Source: Gallionellales bacterium RIFCSPLOWO2_02_FULL_57_47
Lineage (GTDB): Bacteria; Pseudomonadota; Gammaproteobacteria; Burkholderiales; Gallionellaceae
Length of the DNA stretch: 52,099 bases
Direction of reading: 5' to 3'
Assembly: GCA_001801175.1 (NCBI GenBank)
Contig: MGWZ01000094.1
Coordinates: 1 to 52,099, forward strand
The stretch's first letter is position 1; every line of letters begins with the position of its first letter. Below are positions 14,987 through 23,368 of this stretch, one piece after another. The position numbers and the translations under genes were made by a program. Below the pieces are notes generated by a model that worked only from the letters and a program-made list of their open reading frames with translations, did not search any database and was not told the origin of the DNA.

Positions 14987-15919
14987 ATGGAACTTATGAC
15001 CCGCACTGAACATGTCATGCCACTATGGGCAAAGCATTTGAGGATCGTCCTGATCGAATCGCTGAAGTCATGGATCAAACATCGTGGAGACAGCAAAGGC
15101 GCAGCGTTGGCTTTCTATACCCTGTTTTCCATGACGCCCATCATGATGTTGGCCATCGTGGTCGCGGGTTACGTTTTCGGCGCCGAGGCTGCCCAGGGTG
15201 AAATCGTGGGCCAAGTGCAAGGGCTGGTGGGGCCGAATGGCGCGCAGGCGATTCAGGCATTACTGGCAGCCGCGCGCGATCCCGCATCCGGACTGGCGGC
15301 GACACTCGCAGCGAGCGTTCTGCTGCTGCTGGGTGCGACCAGCGTCTTCGCCGAGTTGAAGGCTAGCCTGGATGAACTGTGGGGTATAGACACGTCTCGT
15401 CAGTCGGGCTTCATCGAGCTCTTGAGAACCCGGCTCTTATCCTTTGGGTTGGTGCTCGTGCTGGCTTTCCTGCTGCTTGTCTCCCTCGTCGTCAGCGCGG
15501 CACTGGCGATGCTTGAACGTTATGCAGGCGGGGTACTGGGCGGTTTCGCGGCATATCTCGTGACGGCATCATCTCTTATTTCGTTCGGCGTCATCGCCTG
15601 TATGTTCGCCGTAATCTACAAGACCCTTCCTGATGCACTACTGTCGTGGCGCGACGTCTGGGTCGGTGCAGCCTTCACTGCCGTGCTGTTCATTATTGGG
15701 AAATACGTGATTGGCTTGTATCTGGGAAACAGCGGTGTGGCATCGAGTTTTGGTGCCGCCGGATCGCTGATCGCTTTGTTGCTATGGGTTTACTACTCGG
15801 CGCAGATTTTTTTTCTGGGTGCAGAGTTCACGCGGCATTACGCTCTGTGGTTCGGCAGCCTGCAACATGTGAGGCTGGACACCAAAGAAAAAGAGACAAA
15901 GCTACCGGGGACGAATTGA
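14987..15919 (+). CDS. YihY/BrkB family inner membrane protein
   Basis: A 310-aa polytopic membrane protein of the YihY (BrkB, formerly RNase BN) family. The open frame extends to 14897, but that part overlaps the csbD terminator; ATG 14987 (or 14996) gives a normal start. Six membrane helices can be traced from about residue 35 (GAALAFYTLFSMTPIMMLAI) to about 290, with the conserved FAELKASLDELWGI between helices 2 and 3 and the C-terminal signature LLLWVYYSAQIFFLGAEFTR. The function is unsettled; members have been linked to virulence and envelope traits. A decayed second copy of the C-terminal end lies at 11462-11545. Confidence 0.9.
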   Translation: MELMTRTEHVMPLWAKHLRIVLIESLKSWIKHRGDSKGAALAFYTLFSMTPIMMLAIVVAGYVFGAEAAQGEIVGQVQGLVGPNGAQAIQALLAAARDPASGLAATLAASVLLLLGATSVFAELKASLDELWGIDTSRQSGFIELLRTRLLSFGLVLVLAFLLLVSLVVSAALAMLERYAGGVLGGFAAYLVTASSLISFGVIACMFAVIYKTLPDALLSWRDVWVGAAFTAVLFIIGKYVIGLYLGNSGVASSFGAAGSLIALLLWVYYSAQIFFLGAEFTRHYALWFGSLQHVRLDTKEKETKLPGTN

Positions 15920-16022
15920 TTTTTTCTTCCTTAAATATCGACACATTCCCGTATTTTTGCCGATCAAGCAAACCACTTCAACGCAGTTCAGGCCACAGCG
16001 CAGACCGGCGTTGCCGGCAGGA

Positions 16023-17783
16023 TCACTCCCGATCCGCCCGGTTGCTCTTCCAGATCGACAGCAGCAGCCACACGCCACCGGCAGCCGCGCCGAGAAAACC
16101 GAGCAGGCCAAAAGTGGGCAGTCCAAGCAGCGTGGGTCCGCCGGATACGGTCATGACGATTGAGGAACCGATGATAATCGCAGCAACGACAATGCCGATC
16201 ACCAGCCGATTCGCAGCGCCGTCTAGCTGGTTGCCGACGCGCTTCAGGTGCGTGACATCGATGTGGATTTCCAGCCGGCCGCGCCGTGCAGTGCGCAGCA
16301 GCCGCGAGAGGTCGTGGGGCAAGTCTGCGATCAGCGCCAGCATCTCGCCGGCCGACCGCCAGCCACGCTTGATCAGTGCGGCTGGCGTATAAAGAGCTCG
16401 CAGCGACTGTTCCAGCAGCGGGATTGCCTCGCCGGCCGTATCGAAGTCGGGGTCAAGCTCGCGGCCCATGCCATCGAGTGTGATGAATGCCTTGATCAAT
16501 AACGCGAGATCGGCCGGCAGCGCAATCCGGTGTTTTCGCAGGATGCCCGTAAGGTCGGTAAGCATCGCGCCAAAGCTGAGCTGTTTCAACGGCACGCCGT
16601 GGTATTGATCGACGAAGGCCTGGATTTCCTGTATCAGGCCTTTCTCATCCACCGAAACGTCACCGGACCAGTCGAGCATCACATCGGCGACGCGTTCTGC
16701 TTCGTGCTGCACCAAGCCGAGCATCATCCGGATCATCTGGACGCGCCGTTCCTCGGTCAAACTGCCCACCATGCCGAAGTCGATGAAGGCGATGCGGTTG
16801 CCGGGCAGATAAAACACGTTGCCGGGATGCGGATCGGCGTGAAAGAAGCCATCCTCGACGATCATCTTCAACACGGCATGCGCCCCGCGCCGGGCGAGTA
16901 TTTTTCGGTTAAGCCCGGCATGATCGGCGGCGGCAAGGTTGCGCCCCGGTATGCCGTCAATGAATTCCTGCACGCACACCCGTTCGCCGGTCCACTGCCA
17001 ATAGACACGCGGAATGACGATGATAGTCGCAGCAGGCAGTGCTGCGCTGCCTGGCATTTGGTCAGTGGCGGACGTAGATGCGGCATCCTGATCCGCGTAG
17101 GCTGCGAAATTGTTTGCGATGCGTTCGGCATTGCGGCATTCCGTCGCAAAATCAAGTTCGCGCCGCAGCGACTGTTCAAACTGCCGGACAATTTCCAGCG
17201 GATGAAAATTGCGCAGTTCGGGATATTCCGCCTCGACGAGCTCTGCCAGACGCATCAGCCAGCGCAAGTCGGCTTCGATGACAGGCCGGATGCCCGGCCT
17301 GCGCACCTTGACCACTACCTCGCTGCCGTCCGCCAGGCGTGCATGGTGCACCTGAGCGATGGAAGCAGCCGCCAAAGGCTCGGGATCGAAGGCGGCAAAT
17401 ATTTCCTCGGGCGGCGCGCCCAGGTCTTCGGCTAGCTGTTGCTGAATATCGGCATAGGGTACGGGCGGTGCGCTGTCCTGCAGTTTGCCGAATTCGGCGA
17501 TCCACTCGGGTTCGAACAGGTCCACGCGCGTCGCGAACACCTGGCCAAGCTTGACAAAGGTCGGGCCCAGTTCCTCAAGCGCGCGCCGCACCCGCGCCGG
17601 TGGTTCAAGATGAGCCAGCTCATCTGCATGCTTCCAGAGCAACACCCGTCCGGCGCGTTCCAGTACATTGGCCATACCCATCCGCCGCACGATGTCGCCG
17701 AAGCCATAGCGGATCAGGACCGAGGCGATCTCGTGCAGCCGCCCGAAATCGCGTGCTGCTATCAATGCCTGCCACAACATCAC
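16023..17783 (-). CDS. ABC1/UbiB/AarF family atypical kinase
   Basis: A 586-aa member of the UbiB/ADCK family, ATPases that support ubiquinone synthesis or lipid handling. Seen are the KxGQ motif (K78-L-G-Q81), the GSEVVVKVRRPG strand, the catalytic HADPHPGN loop (about residue 313) and the metal-binding IDFG (about 333). The C-terminus has two hydrophobic helices (about 520-575) that anchor it in the membrane. It is longer than a minimal UbiB domain by about 60 residues, in keeping with the AarF group. The canonical ubiB sits next to ubiE and ubiJ; this one does not, so it is probably a paralog. It overlaps the preceding DUF6781-like gene by 4 bases, so the two are translationally coupled. 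Confidence 0.88.
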   Translation of the reverse strand: MMLWQALIAARDFGRLHEIASVLIRYGFGDIVRRMGMANVLERAGRVLLWKHADELAHLEPPARVRRALEELGPTFVKLGQVFATRVDLFEPEWIAEFGKLQDSAPPVPYADIQQQLAEDLGAPPEEIFAAFDPEPLAAASIAQVHHARLADGSEVVVKVRRPGIRPVIEADLRWLMRLAELVEAEYPELRNFHPLEIVRQFEQSLRRELDFATECRNAERIANNFAAYADQDAASTSATDQMPGSAALPAATIIVIPRVYWQWTGERVCVQEFIDGIPGRNLAAADHAGLNRKILARRGAHAVLKMIVEDGFFHADPHPGNVFYLPGNRIAFIDFGMVGSLTEERRVQMIRMMLGLVQHEAERVADVMLDWSGDVSVDEKGLIQEIQAFVDQYHGVPLKQLSFGAMLTDLTGILRKHRIALPADLALLIKAFITLDGMGRELDPDFDTAGEAIPLLEQSLRALYTPAALIKRGWRSAGEMLALIADLPHDLSRLLRTARRGRLEIHIDVTHLKRVGNQLDGAANRLVIGIVVAAIIIGSSIVMTVSGGPTLLGLPTFGLLGFLGAAAGGVWLLLSIWKSNRADRE

Positions 17784-18493
17784 TCGTCCTTGTCTTTGGG
17801 TTGGCCGGGCTGGACGTGTTCGGGCCGGACATGATCTGGCCGGACATGATCGGCCAGGCCGGTGAGCACGCCGGCAGCGATCTGGCGCGCGAGATCGGCA
17901 GTGTTTTTCGCGAGATGCAGGCCGACCCCGACCTGGGTGCGTCCTGCCGCGCCGATATGGCGCGCAAAGACCGACAGCGTGTCTTTCAGCTGCATGCCGA
18001 CGGCTGAACCATGGGTGCGGGTGTGCGCCGCCAGGTCATGCAGTATTTCTCCCGCTGCATTTTTGGCAGCCGAGGCCGAGCTTTGCAGGGTTTCCACGAA
18101 CATTGTCTCCAGGCTTGCCAGGTCTGCGCGCGCCCGCTTGAGATCCTCGCTGGAATATTTCTTCGCCCGGCCCGCCGCTTCCTCCACGGTGAGCTTGGCG
18201 GCCTCGGCAAATTGTGCAAGCGCGATATCCAGGCCGGTGACAGCCTGATTGAGGTGATCCCGCGCGATATGGGTTTGCGCAGATGAGTGCTGCAACTCCT
18301 TTTGCACGCCTGCCCGTGCGCCACGCAACACGGCGTCCGCAGTCTGCCGCACGGACTCGATATCGAGCGAACGTGCACTGATGACGCGCAACGTAAGCTG
18401 ACGCACTTTTTCCTGCACATTGTCCCCCTGCTCGACGGTGTCGCGCACTTCTGCTTCAAAAGCGCTTGTATCGTTACTGGTTTCATTGTTCAT
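17780..18493 (-). CDS. DUF6781-like helical protein
   Basis: A 237-aa soluble protein, almost wholly helical and Ala/Glu/Arg-rich, with long amphipathic stretches like those of phasins and apolipoproteins. I tentatively place it in DUF6781, whose members often adjoin UbiB-like kinase genes. No catalytic motif is visible. The C-terminus has a low-complexity repeat of the unit HVRP (DHVRPDHVRPEHVQPGQP) and ends in charged residues. The ATG at 18493 has a GGGAGATC site. Its stop overlaps the start of the kinase gene by 4 bases, which argues for a shared task, perhaps at the membrane surface. Confidence 0.6.
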   Translation of the reverse strand: MNNETSNDTSAFEAEVRDTVEQGDNVQEKVRQLTLRVISARSLDIESVRQTADAVLRGARAGVQKELQHSSAQTHIARDHLNQAVTGLDIALAQFAEAAKLTVEEAAGRAKKYSSEDLKRARADLASLETMFVETLQSSASAAKNAAGEILHDLAAHTRTHGSAVGMQLKDTLSVFARHIGAAGRTQVGVGLHLAKNTADLARQIAAGVLTGLADHVRPDHVRPEHVQPGQPKDKDE

Positions 18494-18616
18494 GATTGAT
18501 CTCCCAAAGTGATGAATCGATTACCTGCAGCGCAACAACTTCCGTGGTTTTCAGGCTGCCTCTGATAACCCGGCAGGAAGCGCAACCTGTTCCTGCAAAT
18601 AACCCATGAAAACTCA

Positions 18617-21247
18617 TCAAGCGAATCCCCTCAAGGCAACACAGGCTACAGCATAGATCAATACCGCCAGCAAAATCACCGCGGCAAAACCCAGATGTAT
18701 CGCCAGCAGCGTGGCGAGGACGGCGCCCACCACCGAGGCAAAGCCGTTGATCGCCCATGCCCAGGGAATGGCTTCCTCGTCCGCGCCCGCCAGACGCATC
18801 ATGCCGCTGGGAAAGGGCACGCCCATACACATCGCCAGCGGCGCAATCAGCGCGATGGAGATGATTATTTTTGCCGCATCGGGCAGATGGATCAGCATCT
18901 GAAACAGGGCCGGCAGCGTGGCCAAATAGAACAGCGCCAGCACGCCCATCGCGATCACCGCGAAGCTGACTTTGTTCGCCGCCTGCCAGCGCCCGTCCTG
19001 CCAATGTCCCGCCAGCCAGCTTCCCGCTGAGGCGAACATCAGGAAGGCGCACAACACGACTGCCACGGCATACAGCGGGTGCGACAGGAACAGCACGAAT
19101 TTCTGGATGAAGGCGATCTCCATGAACATGAAGGCGAAACCGATCGCGAGAAAATACAGCGCCACCGGTGCGCCGGGCAAGGTGCGCCGGCAGCGCGACA
19201 GGGCCAGCGGCGCGAGGATCAGCAGGACGCTTGCCGCAATCGCCTGCACCAGCGTCGCGACCAGCAGCGGGTAGCTCCAGTCGAACAGCGACATGCCGCC
19301 CTGTTCGCGCAGGGAGAATATTTCCGCTGCGGCTTTCCATTTGAAGAAGCGGAAAAAATGCGGGCGGTCGTCGGTCGCAGGCTCGATATCAAACTTGTAC
19401 CGGTCGATGAAGTCCTGCCGCTGCGGGCTCAGCAGCGCAACAGCGCCCTCAAAGAAATAGGGCTGGGCCAGAATGTTGTAACGGTTCGCGTCGTCGGCGC
19501 TCATGCCGGGGTACCAGGCCAGATCGAAGGAGCGCGCGCGGCTGAATTTTTTGAATGAAGCAATTTCGTTCGCAGTGAAATCGCCATTCTTCACCAGCAG
19601 CGTAACGGTCTTCCACCCCCGTATCATCACCAGCCGCGCGGCGGGGTTGCTCACGCCGTTCTGTTCCAGCGCGGACACCGCAGTAGCGAACAGTTTCAGA
19701 GCGTCGCGCGGCGGCAGCGTGAGCCAGCGGGTGACGGCCAGCATGCCGCCCGGCGCGAGGCGGTTCAGGTAGGCCTGGACTGCCTCGACCGTGTACAGAT
19801 AGTTTTCGCTCAGGCCGTACAGCCCGGCCGAGGCGGTGCCGAACGAATCCAGCAGCGCCACCTGGATCAGGTCATAGCGCGCATCACTGCTGTTGACGAA
19901 ACCGCGCGCCTCGGCTGCGTAGACATGCACGCCGGGCTGTCCGTAAAGGTTGCCGGCGAAGTCGCGAAAACGTTGTTGCACCAGACCGGTGACGTTGCGG
20001 TCCAGTTCCACCGCATCGATTGCGGCGCTGCGGTGGTAGAGCGCCTGCAACACGTCGCTGCCGGGACCGGCGCCCAGCACCAGCACGTGCCGCCCTTTAA
20101 GTTCACGATGGGCAGGTTCCTGAGATGCCAGCACATGATAAGGCAGCGCCGAGGTAAGCTGGTCAAGATAGCCCAGCGGCTCAAGGCTGCCATCAAACCG
20201 GGTCAGCGCAGACGGACCGTCGCCGTCGATGTATACGCCCAATTGCGGCGGCGGTTCGCTCGTTGCGTTGAGACTCATCCCTGGCGCATGGCGCAATGGG
20301 ACGCGGCTGTTTTCCACCACCGTGATCTGCCCTAATGGGCTGCTGCGTTCTTCGACTACACGCGCCCCGGCGATGTTCATGGCCTGGCTCAAATCCTTGT
20401 AAGCGGAAGAATGCACCTGAATGCCAGGCAGCGCCACAGCCGCCAGCACGGCCAGCCCGACGAATAATTCCATCAGCCATTTCGGCTGCACCTTCGACAC
20501 GTTACCGACGAAGTCGGCCGTTTGCGGGAGAAGGTGCGATGCGGCCACTCCCGCACCCGTCGGCTCAGCCGCACCGTGTCGTGGCCGCACCTTCGACACG
20601 TTACCGACGAAGTCGGCCGTTTGCGGGAGAAGGTGCGATGCGGCCACTCCCGCACCCGTCGGCTTCGCCGCACCGTGTCGTGGCCGCACTTTCAGCTCGA
20701 CGACGGCGATCGCGGCAGCCAGCAGCGCCAGTGCCGTGAGCGCGGACAACACCTGCTGGGGCGGCACGACGAACAGCACACCGATGACCCCCAGGCTGCC
20801 CGCCCCAGCGCCGAGAATATCGCAGGAGTAGATACGCGATGCCTGTTTGCCGAAATGCGAAAAAACCAGGCCGATGCCCAGCCCGCCGCAGAAGAACGGC
20901 AGCATCATCAGCAGGTAGACGACGAGCAGTTTGGCAGGCTGGGTTTTATCCCACAGCAGTTCGAGCGGATTGAACGGAACCTGTTGCGCCAGCAGGAACG
21001 CGGCGGGCATCAGCACAGCCAGTGCAGCGGCGGCCAGCACGTACACAAGGCCGAAATGCGGGGCGATTTTTTCCTTCAGCAGGGTCAGCAGTGTACCGCT
21101 CGCCCCGTAGCCCAGCATTGCCGCGCTGATAATCATGTAGGCGAAGTGATGCCACAGCACGATGCTGAACAGGCGCGTCAGCAGCACCTCGTAGGCCAGC
21201 ACGCAGGCGGACAACAAACTGATCGCGATGAATGGCGGGCGGGGCAT
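18617..21247 (-). CDS. spermidine-synthase-like membrane methyltransferase-fold protein
   Basis: An 876-aa protein with three parts. An N-terminal membrane domain (about 5-280, some seven helices) is followed by a spermidine-synthase-like Rossmann domain with the nucleotide-binding motif VLVLGAGPGSD (about 385-400), then DAVELDRN. A C-terminal membrane domain (about 640-870) closes the chain. Such fusions are annotated as spermidine synthase-like or SpeE-like; true spermidine synthesis has not been shown for most. The frame extends to 21313, but that part is encoded by a REP element, so ATG 21247 is chosen; GAGAGGG in the REP provides the ribosome binding site. Residues about 188-253 are a 33-residue unit repeated twice, a clear in-frame insertion. 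Confidence 0.82.
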   Translation of the reverse strand: MPRPPFIAISLLSACVLAYEVLLTRLFSIVLWHHFAYMIISAAMLGYGASGTLLTLLKEKIAPHFGLVYVLAAAALAVLMPAAFLLAQQVPFNPLELLWDKTQPAKLLVVYLLMMLPFFCGGLGIGLVFSHFGKQASRIYSCDILGAGAGSLGVIGVLFVVPPQQVLSALTALALLAAAIAVVELKVRPRHGAAKPTGAGVAASHLLPQTADFVGNVSKVRPRHGAAEPTGAGVAASHLLPQTADFVGNVSKVQPKWLMELFVGLAVLAAVALPGIQVHSSAYKDLSQAMNIAGARVVEERSSPLGQITVVENSRVPLRHAPGMSLNATSEPPPQLGVYIDGDGPSALTRFDGSLEPLGYLDQLTSALPYHVLASQEPAHRELKGRHVLVLGAGPGSDVLQALYHRSAAIDAVELDRNVTGLVQQRFRDFAGNLYGQPGVHVYAAEARGFVNSSDARYDLIQVALLDSFGTASAGLYGLSENYLYTVEAVQAYLNRLAPGGMLAVTRWLTLPPRDALKLFATAVSALEQNGVSNPAARLVMIRGWKTVTLLVKNGDFTANEIASFKKFSRARSFDLAWYPGMSADDANRYNILAQPYFFEGAVALLSPQRQDFIDRYKFDIEPATDDRPHFFRFFKWKAAAEIFSLREQGGMSLFDWSYPLLVATLVQAIAASVLLILAPLALSRCRRTLPGAPVALYFLAIGFAFMFMEIAFIQKFVLFLSHPLYAVAVVLCAFLMFASAGSWLAGHWQDGRWQAANKVSFAVIAMGVLALFYLATLPALFQMLIHLPDAAKIIISIALIAPLAMCMGVPFPSGMMRLAGADEEAIPWAWAINGFASVVGAVLATLLAIHLGFAAVILLAVLIYAVACVALRGFA
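20488..20685. repeat. two tandem 99-bp units inside a coding sequence
   Basis: The unit starting GCACCTTCGACACGTTACCG (20488-20586) is repeated almost exactly at 20587-20685 and followed by a third partial start (GCACTTTCAGC). Each unit is 33 codons, so the frame is kept. The unit contains an inverted pair GCACCTTC / GAAGGTGC. It inserts two Pro/Gly/Arg-rich 33-residue blocks between helices of the spermidine-synthase-like protein. Confidence 0.9.
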
Positions 21248-21248
21248 G

Positions 21249-21320
21249 GCCCTCTCCCCAACCCTCTCCCGCAAGCGGGCGAGGGAGCAAGCGAATCGCT
21301 GCGCGAATTTCACGTTAATG
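21249..21320. repeat. REP element, CTCTCCCGCAAGCGGG family, copy 1
   Basis: CCCTCTCCCGCAAGCGGGCG followed by AGG, then CGAATCGCTGCGCGAATTTC ending in ACGTTAA. Related copies occur at 26867-26929 and 50645-50717. On the minus strand it supplies the stop codon of pcm (TTAA) and the ribosome binding site of the downstream gene. Confidence 0.85.
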
Positions 21321-22040
21321 GCCGCCGGTCAACGGCACGAAACGCACCGGCAATATCTGGCGATTGGTCACCGAGCCATCCTGCTGTTTTTCCACCAGCA
21401 TCAAAAACTGGGTCATGAATTGCGTGCCGAGCGGGATCACCATGCGGCCACCAGGTTTCAGCTGTTTGAGCAGAGGCGGCGGCACGTGGCTGGCGGCAGC
21501 CGTCACGATGATCGCGTCGAACGGCGCCGCCTCCGGCCAGCCATAGTAGCCGTCGCTCACCCTGGTTTGCACGTTGTGGTAGCCGAGTGATTTCAGCCGC
21601 TCGCCAGCCTCCTTTCCCAGCGGCTCGATGATTTCGATGCTGTAAACCGATCTTGCCATTTCCGCAAGAACCGCCGCCTGATAGCCCGAACCGGTGCCGA
21701 TTTCGAGCACCCTGTCGCCTTTATTGAGCCCCATCAGATCGGTCATCAGCGCCACGATGAACGGCTGCGAAATCGTCTGCCCGTGGCCGATCGGAAGAGG
21801 GCGGTTGAGATAGGCAACCGCCGCCAGTGCGGCAGGCACGAAACGGTGGCGCTCCACTTTGCCCATCGCCGCGATGACGCCGGGGCTGAGCGTGGAAATG
21901 CCGCTGTATGAGGCGGTGGCATCTGCATCGGCCAGCACTTCTTCCACCATTCTTTGGCGCGCCGCACCGTATCCTTCGCCGTGAGACGGGAAGGAAAAAC
22001 AGAAAAAAAGAAATGCGCTCAGGGCGAAGTGGCGTTTCAT
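21315..22040 (-). CDS. pcm: protein-L-isoaspartate O-methyltransferase, exported type
   Basis: SAM-dependent enzyme that methylates isoaspartyl residues so damaged proteins can be repaired. From the ATG at 22040 it is 241 aa; a TTG at 22061 in the same frame would add seven residues. The start MKRHFALSAFLFFCFSFPSHG is a signal peptide, which implies a periplasmic location, unlike E. coli Pcm. The core shows GHGQTISQP (85-93), SAM motif VLEIGTGSGY (111-120), the DGYYGWPEAAPFDAIIVTAA strand and PGGRMVIPLG. The stop codon comes from a REP element. It is part of the minus-strand stress island, after dnaJ. Confidence 0.9.
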   Translation of the reverse strand: MKRHFALSAFLFFCFSFPSHGEGYGAARQRMVEEVLADADATASYSGISTLSPGVIAAMGKVERHRFVPAALAAVAYLNRPLPIGHGQTISQPFIVALMTDLMGLNKGDRVLEIGTGSGYQAAVLAEMARSVYSIEIIEPLGKEAGERLKSLGYHNVQTRVSDGYYGWPEAAPFDAIIVTAAASHVPPPLLKQLKPGGRMVIPLGTQFMTQFLMLVEKQQDGSVTNRQILPVRFVPLTGGH

Positions 22041-22125
22041 GGTTTTATCCAATATTGTCAATCAGGCTGATTTGTCAAAATAGTCCATGTATTACTACGC
22101 ACGTCATTGCGAGGCCCGCAGCTTC

Positions 22126-22205
22126 GTAGGATGGGTTGAGCGTAGCGATACCCATCTTTCAACGGAAATATATTGATGGGTATCGCTACGCTCAACCCAT
22201 CCTAC
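22126..22205. repeat. 31-bp perfect inverted repeat
   Basis: The left arm, 22126-22156, begins GTAGGATGGGTTGAGCGTAG; the right arm, 22175-22205, is its exact reverse complement. The loop is 18 nt. It lies between dnaJ and pcm and will form a very stable hairpin in the mRNA, which could end transcription or set the ratio of the two products. Confidence 0.9.
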
Positions 22206-22221
22206 ACACTACACACGCCGA

Positions 22222-23343
22222 TCACTTCCAAAGCTTCGAGAACGGCCCACCCTGCTTGCCGCCGATCGCGCGCAGCCGCTCGTATAGCTCCCGTTCTTCG
22301 CGGGTAAGCTTTTCCGGCACGCGCACCTCGATGCGCAGATACAGTTCTCCATGGCGACCGTTGCCGAATTCCGGCAGGCCTTTATCCTTGAGGCGCAGCA
22401 ACGCGCCGGGCTGGGTGCCGGGCGGTATCGTCACGCTGACCGAACCGTCCAGCGTCGGCACTTGCAGCGTGGCGCCGAGCACGGCATCGGTCAGCGGGAT
22501 GGTTTCCTGCCGCAACAGGTCGGCTCCGGCACGCTCGAAACGCGGATCATGCCGTGTATGCACCACGACGAACAAGTCCCCGGTAACGCCTCCCGCATCG
22601 GGACTCGGCATCCCCTTGCCGGGAATGCGCAGCGCCATGCCTTCCTCGACGCCTTTCGGTATCTTCACCGTCAGGTCTTCTTCCTGCGTCACTTCGCCGC
22701 TGCCATGGCATTTGGGGCAGGGGTGCTCGATGATGCTGCCGCGCCCGTGGCAGGCGGGGCAGATGCTGATCTGCTGGATCAGGATATGTTCTTTTTCCTT
22801 GCGGCTGCTGCGAGTCATGCGCCCGGAGCCTTTGCAGGTATCGCAGGCTTTCGGCGTGCCGCCTTCGGCACCCGTACCGCGGCACGCAGTGCAGGCGGAC
22901 GGGCGGCTCAGGCGGACTTTTTCCTCGCCGCCGCTCGCCACGCGCTCCAGCGGGATGGACAGCTCCACTTCGATATTTGCGCCGCGCACCGGCCCAGCAC
23001 GGCGGCGGTGGAAAAATCCTTCAAACGGGCTGCCGCCGCCGAAGTCGAAGTTGAGTCCGCCGAAAATATCCTCGAAATTGATGCCGCCGAACAGGTCCTC
23101 CTGGCTGAAGCCTTCCACGGCGGCAAAACCGTGGGCATCGTATTCGGCGCGCTTTTTCGGATCGGACAGGACGGCATAGGCCTCGGCGATTTCCTTGAAG
23201 CGTTCCTCGGCTCCTGCTTCCTTGTTGCGGTCGGGATGATATTTCAGCGCGAGGTTGCGGAACGCGTCTTTGATCGCCTTCTGGTCGGCATTCTTGGCAA
23301 CGCCAAGCACCTCATAGTAATCGCGCTGGACGGTTTCAGAAAT
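22222..23343 (-). CDS. dnaJ: DnaJ-type co-chaperone with apparent AUU start codon
   Basis: Hsp40 that delivers clients to the DnaK encoded just upstream in the transcript. It has a J domain with HPD (about H36-P37-D38), a Gly/Phe linker (about 75-110), four CxxCxGxG zinc motifs (about 151-215: [32 protein letters not shown]) and the C-terminal substrate domain. A start at the GTG at 23310 would remove the conserved DYYEVLG opening of the J domain. Upstream of it the frame has no ATG, GTG, TTG or CTG before an in-frame TAA. The only well-placed codon is ATT 23341-23343, 7 nt after GGGAG, giving [14 protein letters not shown]. It is probably a DnaJ paralog serving the local DnaK. The intergenic gap to dnaK is 25 bp. 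Confidence 0.88.
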   Translation of the reverse strand: MSETVQRDYYEVLGVAKNADQKAIKDAFRNLALKYHPDRNKEAGAEERFKEIAEAYAVLSDPKKRAEYDAHGFAAVEGFSQEDLFGGINFEDIFGGLNFDFGGGSPFEGFFHRRRAGPVRGANIEVELSIPLERVASGGEEKVRLSRPSACTACRGTGAEGGTPKACDTCKGSGRMTRSSRKEKEHILIQQISICPACHGRGSIIEHPCPKCHGSGEVTQEEDLTVKIPKGVEEGMALRIPGKGMPSPDAGGVTGDLFVVVHTRHDPRFERAGADLLRQETIPLTDAVLGATLQVPTLDGSVSVTIPPGTQPGALLRLKDKGLPEFGNGRHGELYLRIEVRVPEKLTREERELYERLRAIGGKQGGPFSKLWK

Positions 23344-23368
23344 GATAATTCTCCCGGGTTACATGGGA

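Noticed and set aside
20522-21418. 298-codon plus-strand open frame
   Set aside because: It is antisense to the spermidine-synthase-like gene and a REP element; composition is Arg/Gln/His-rich with no domain, typical of a GC-rich shadow frame.
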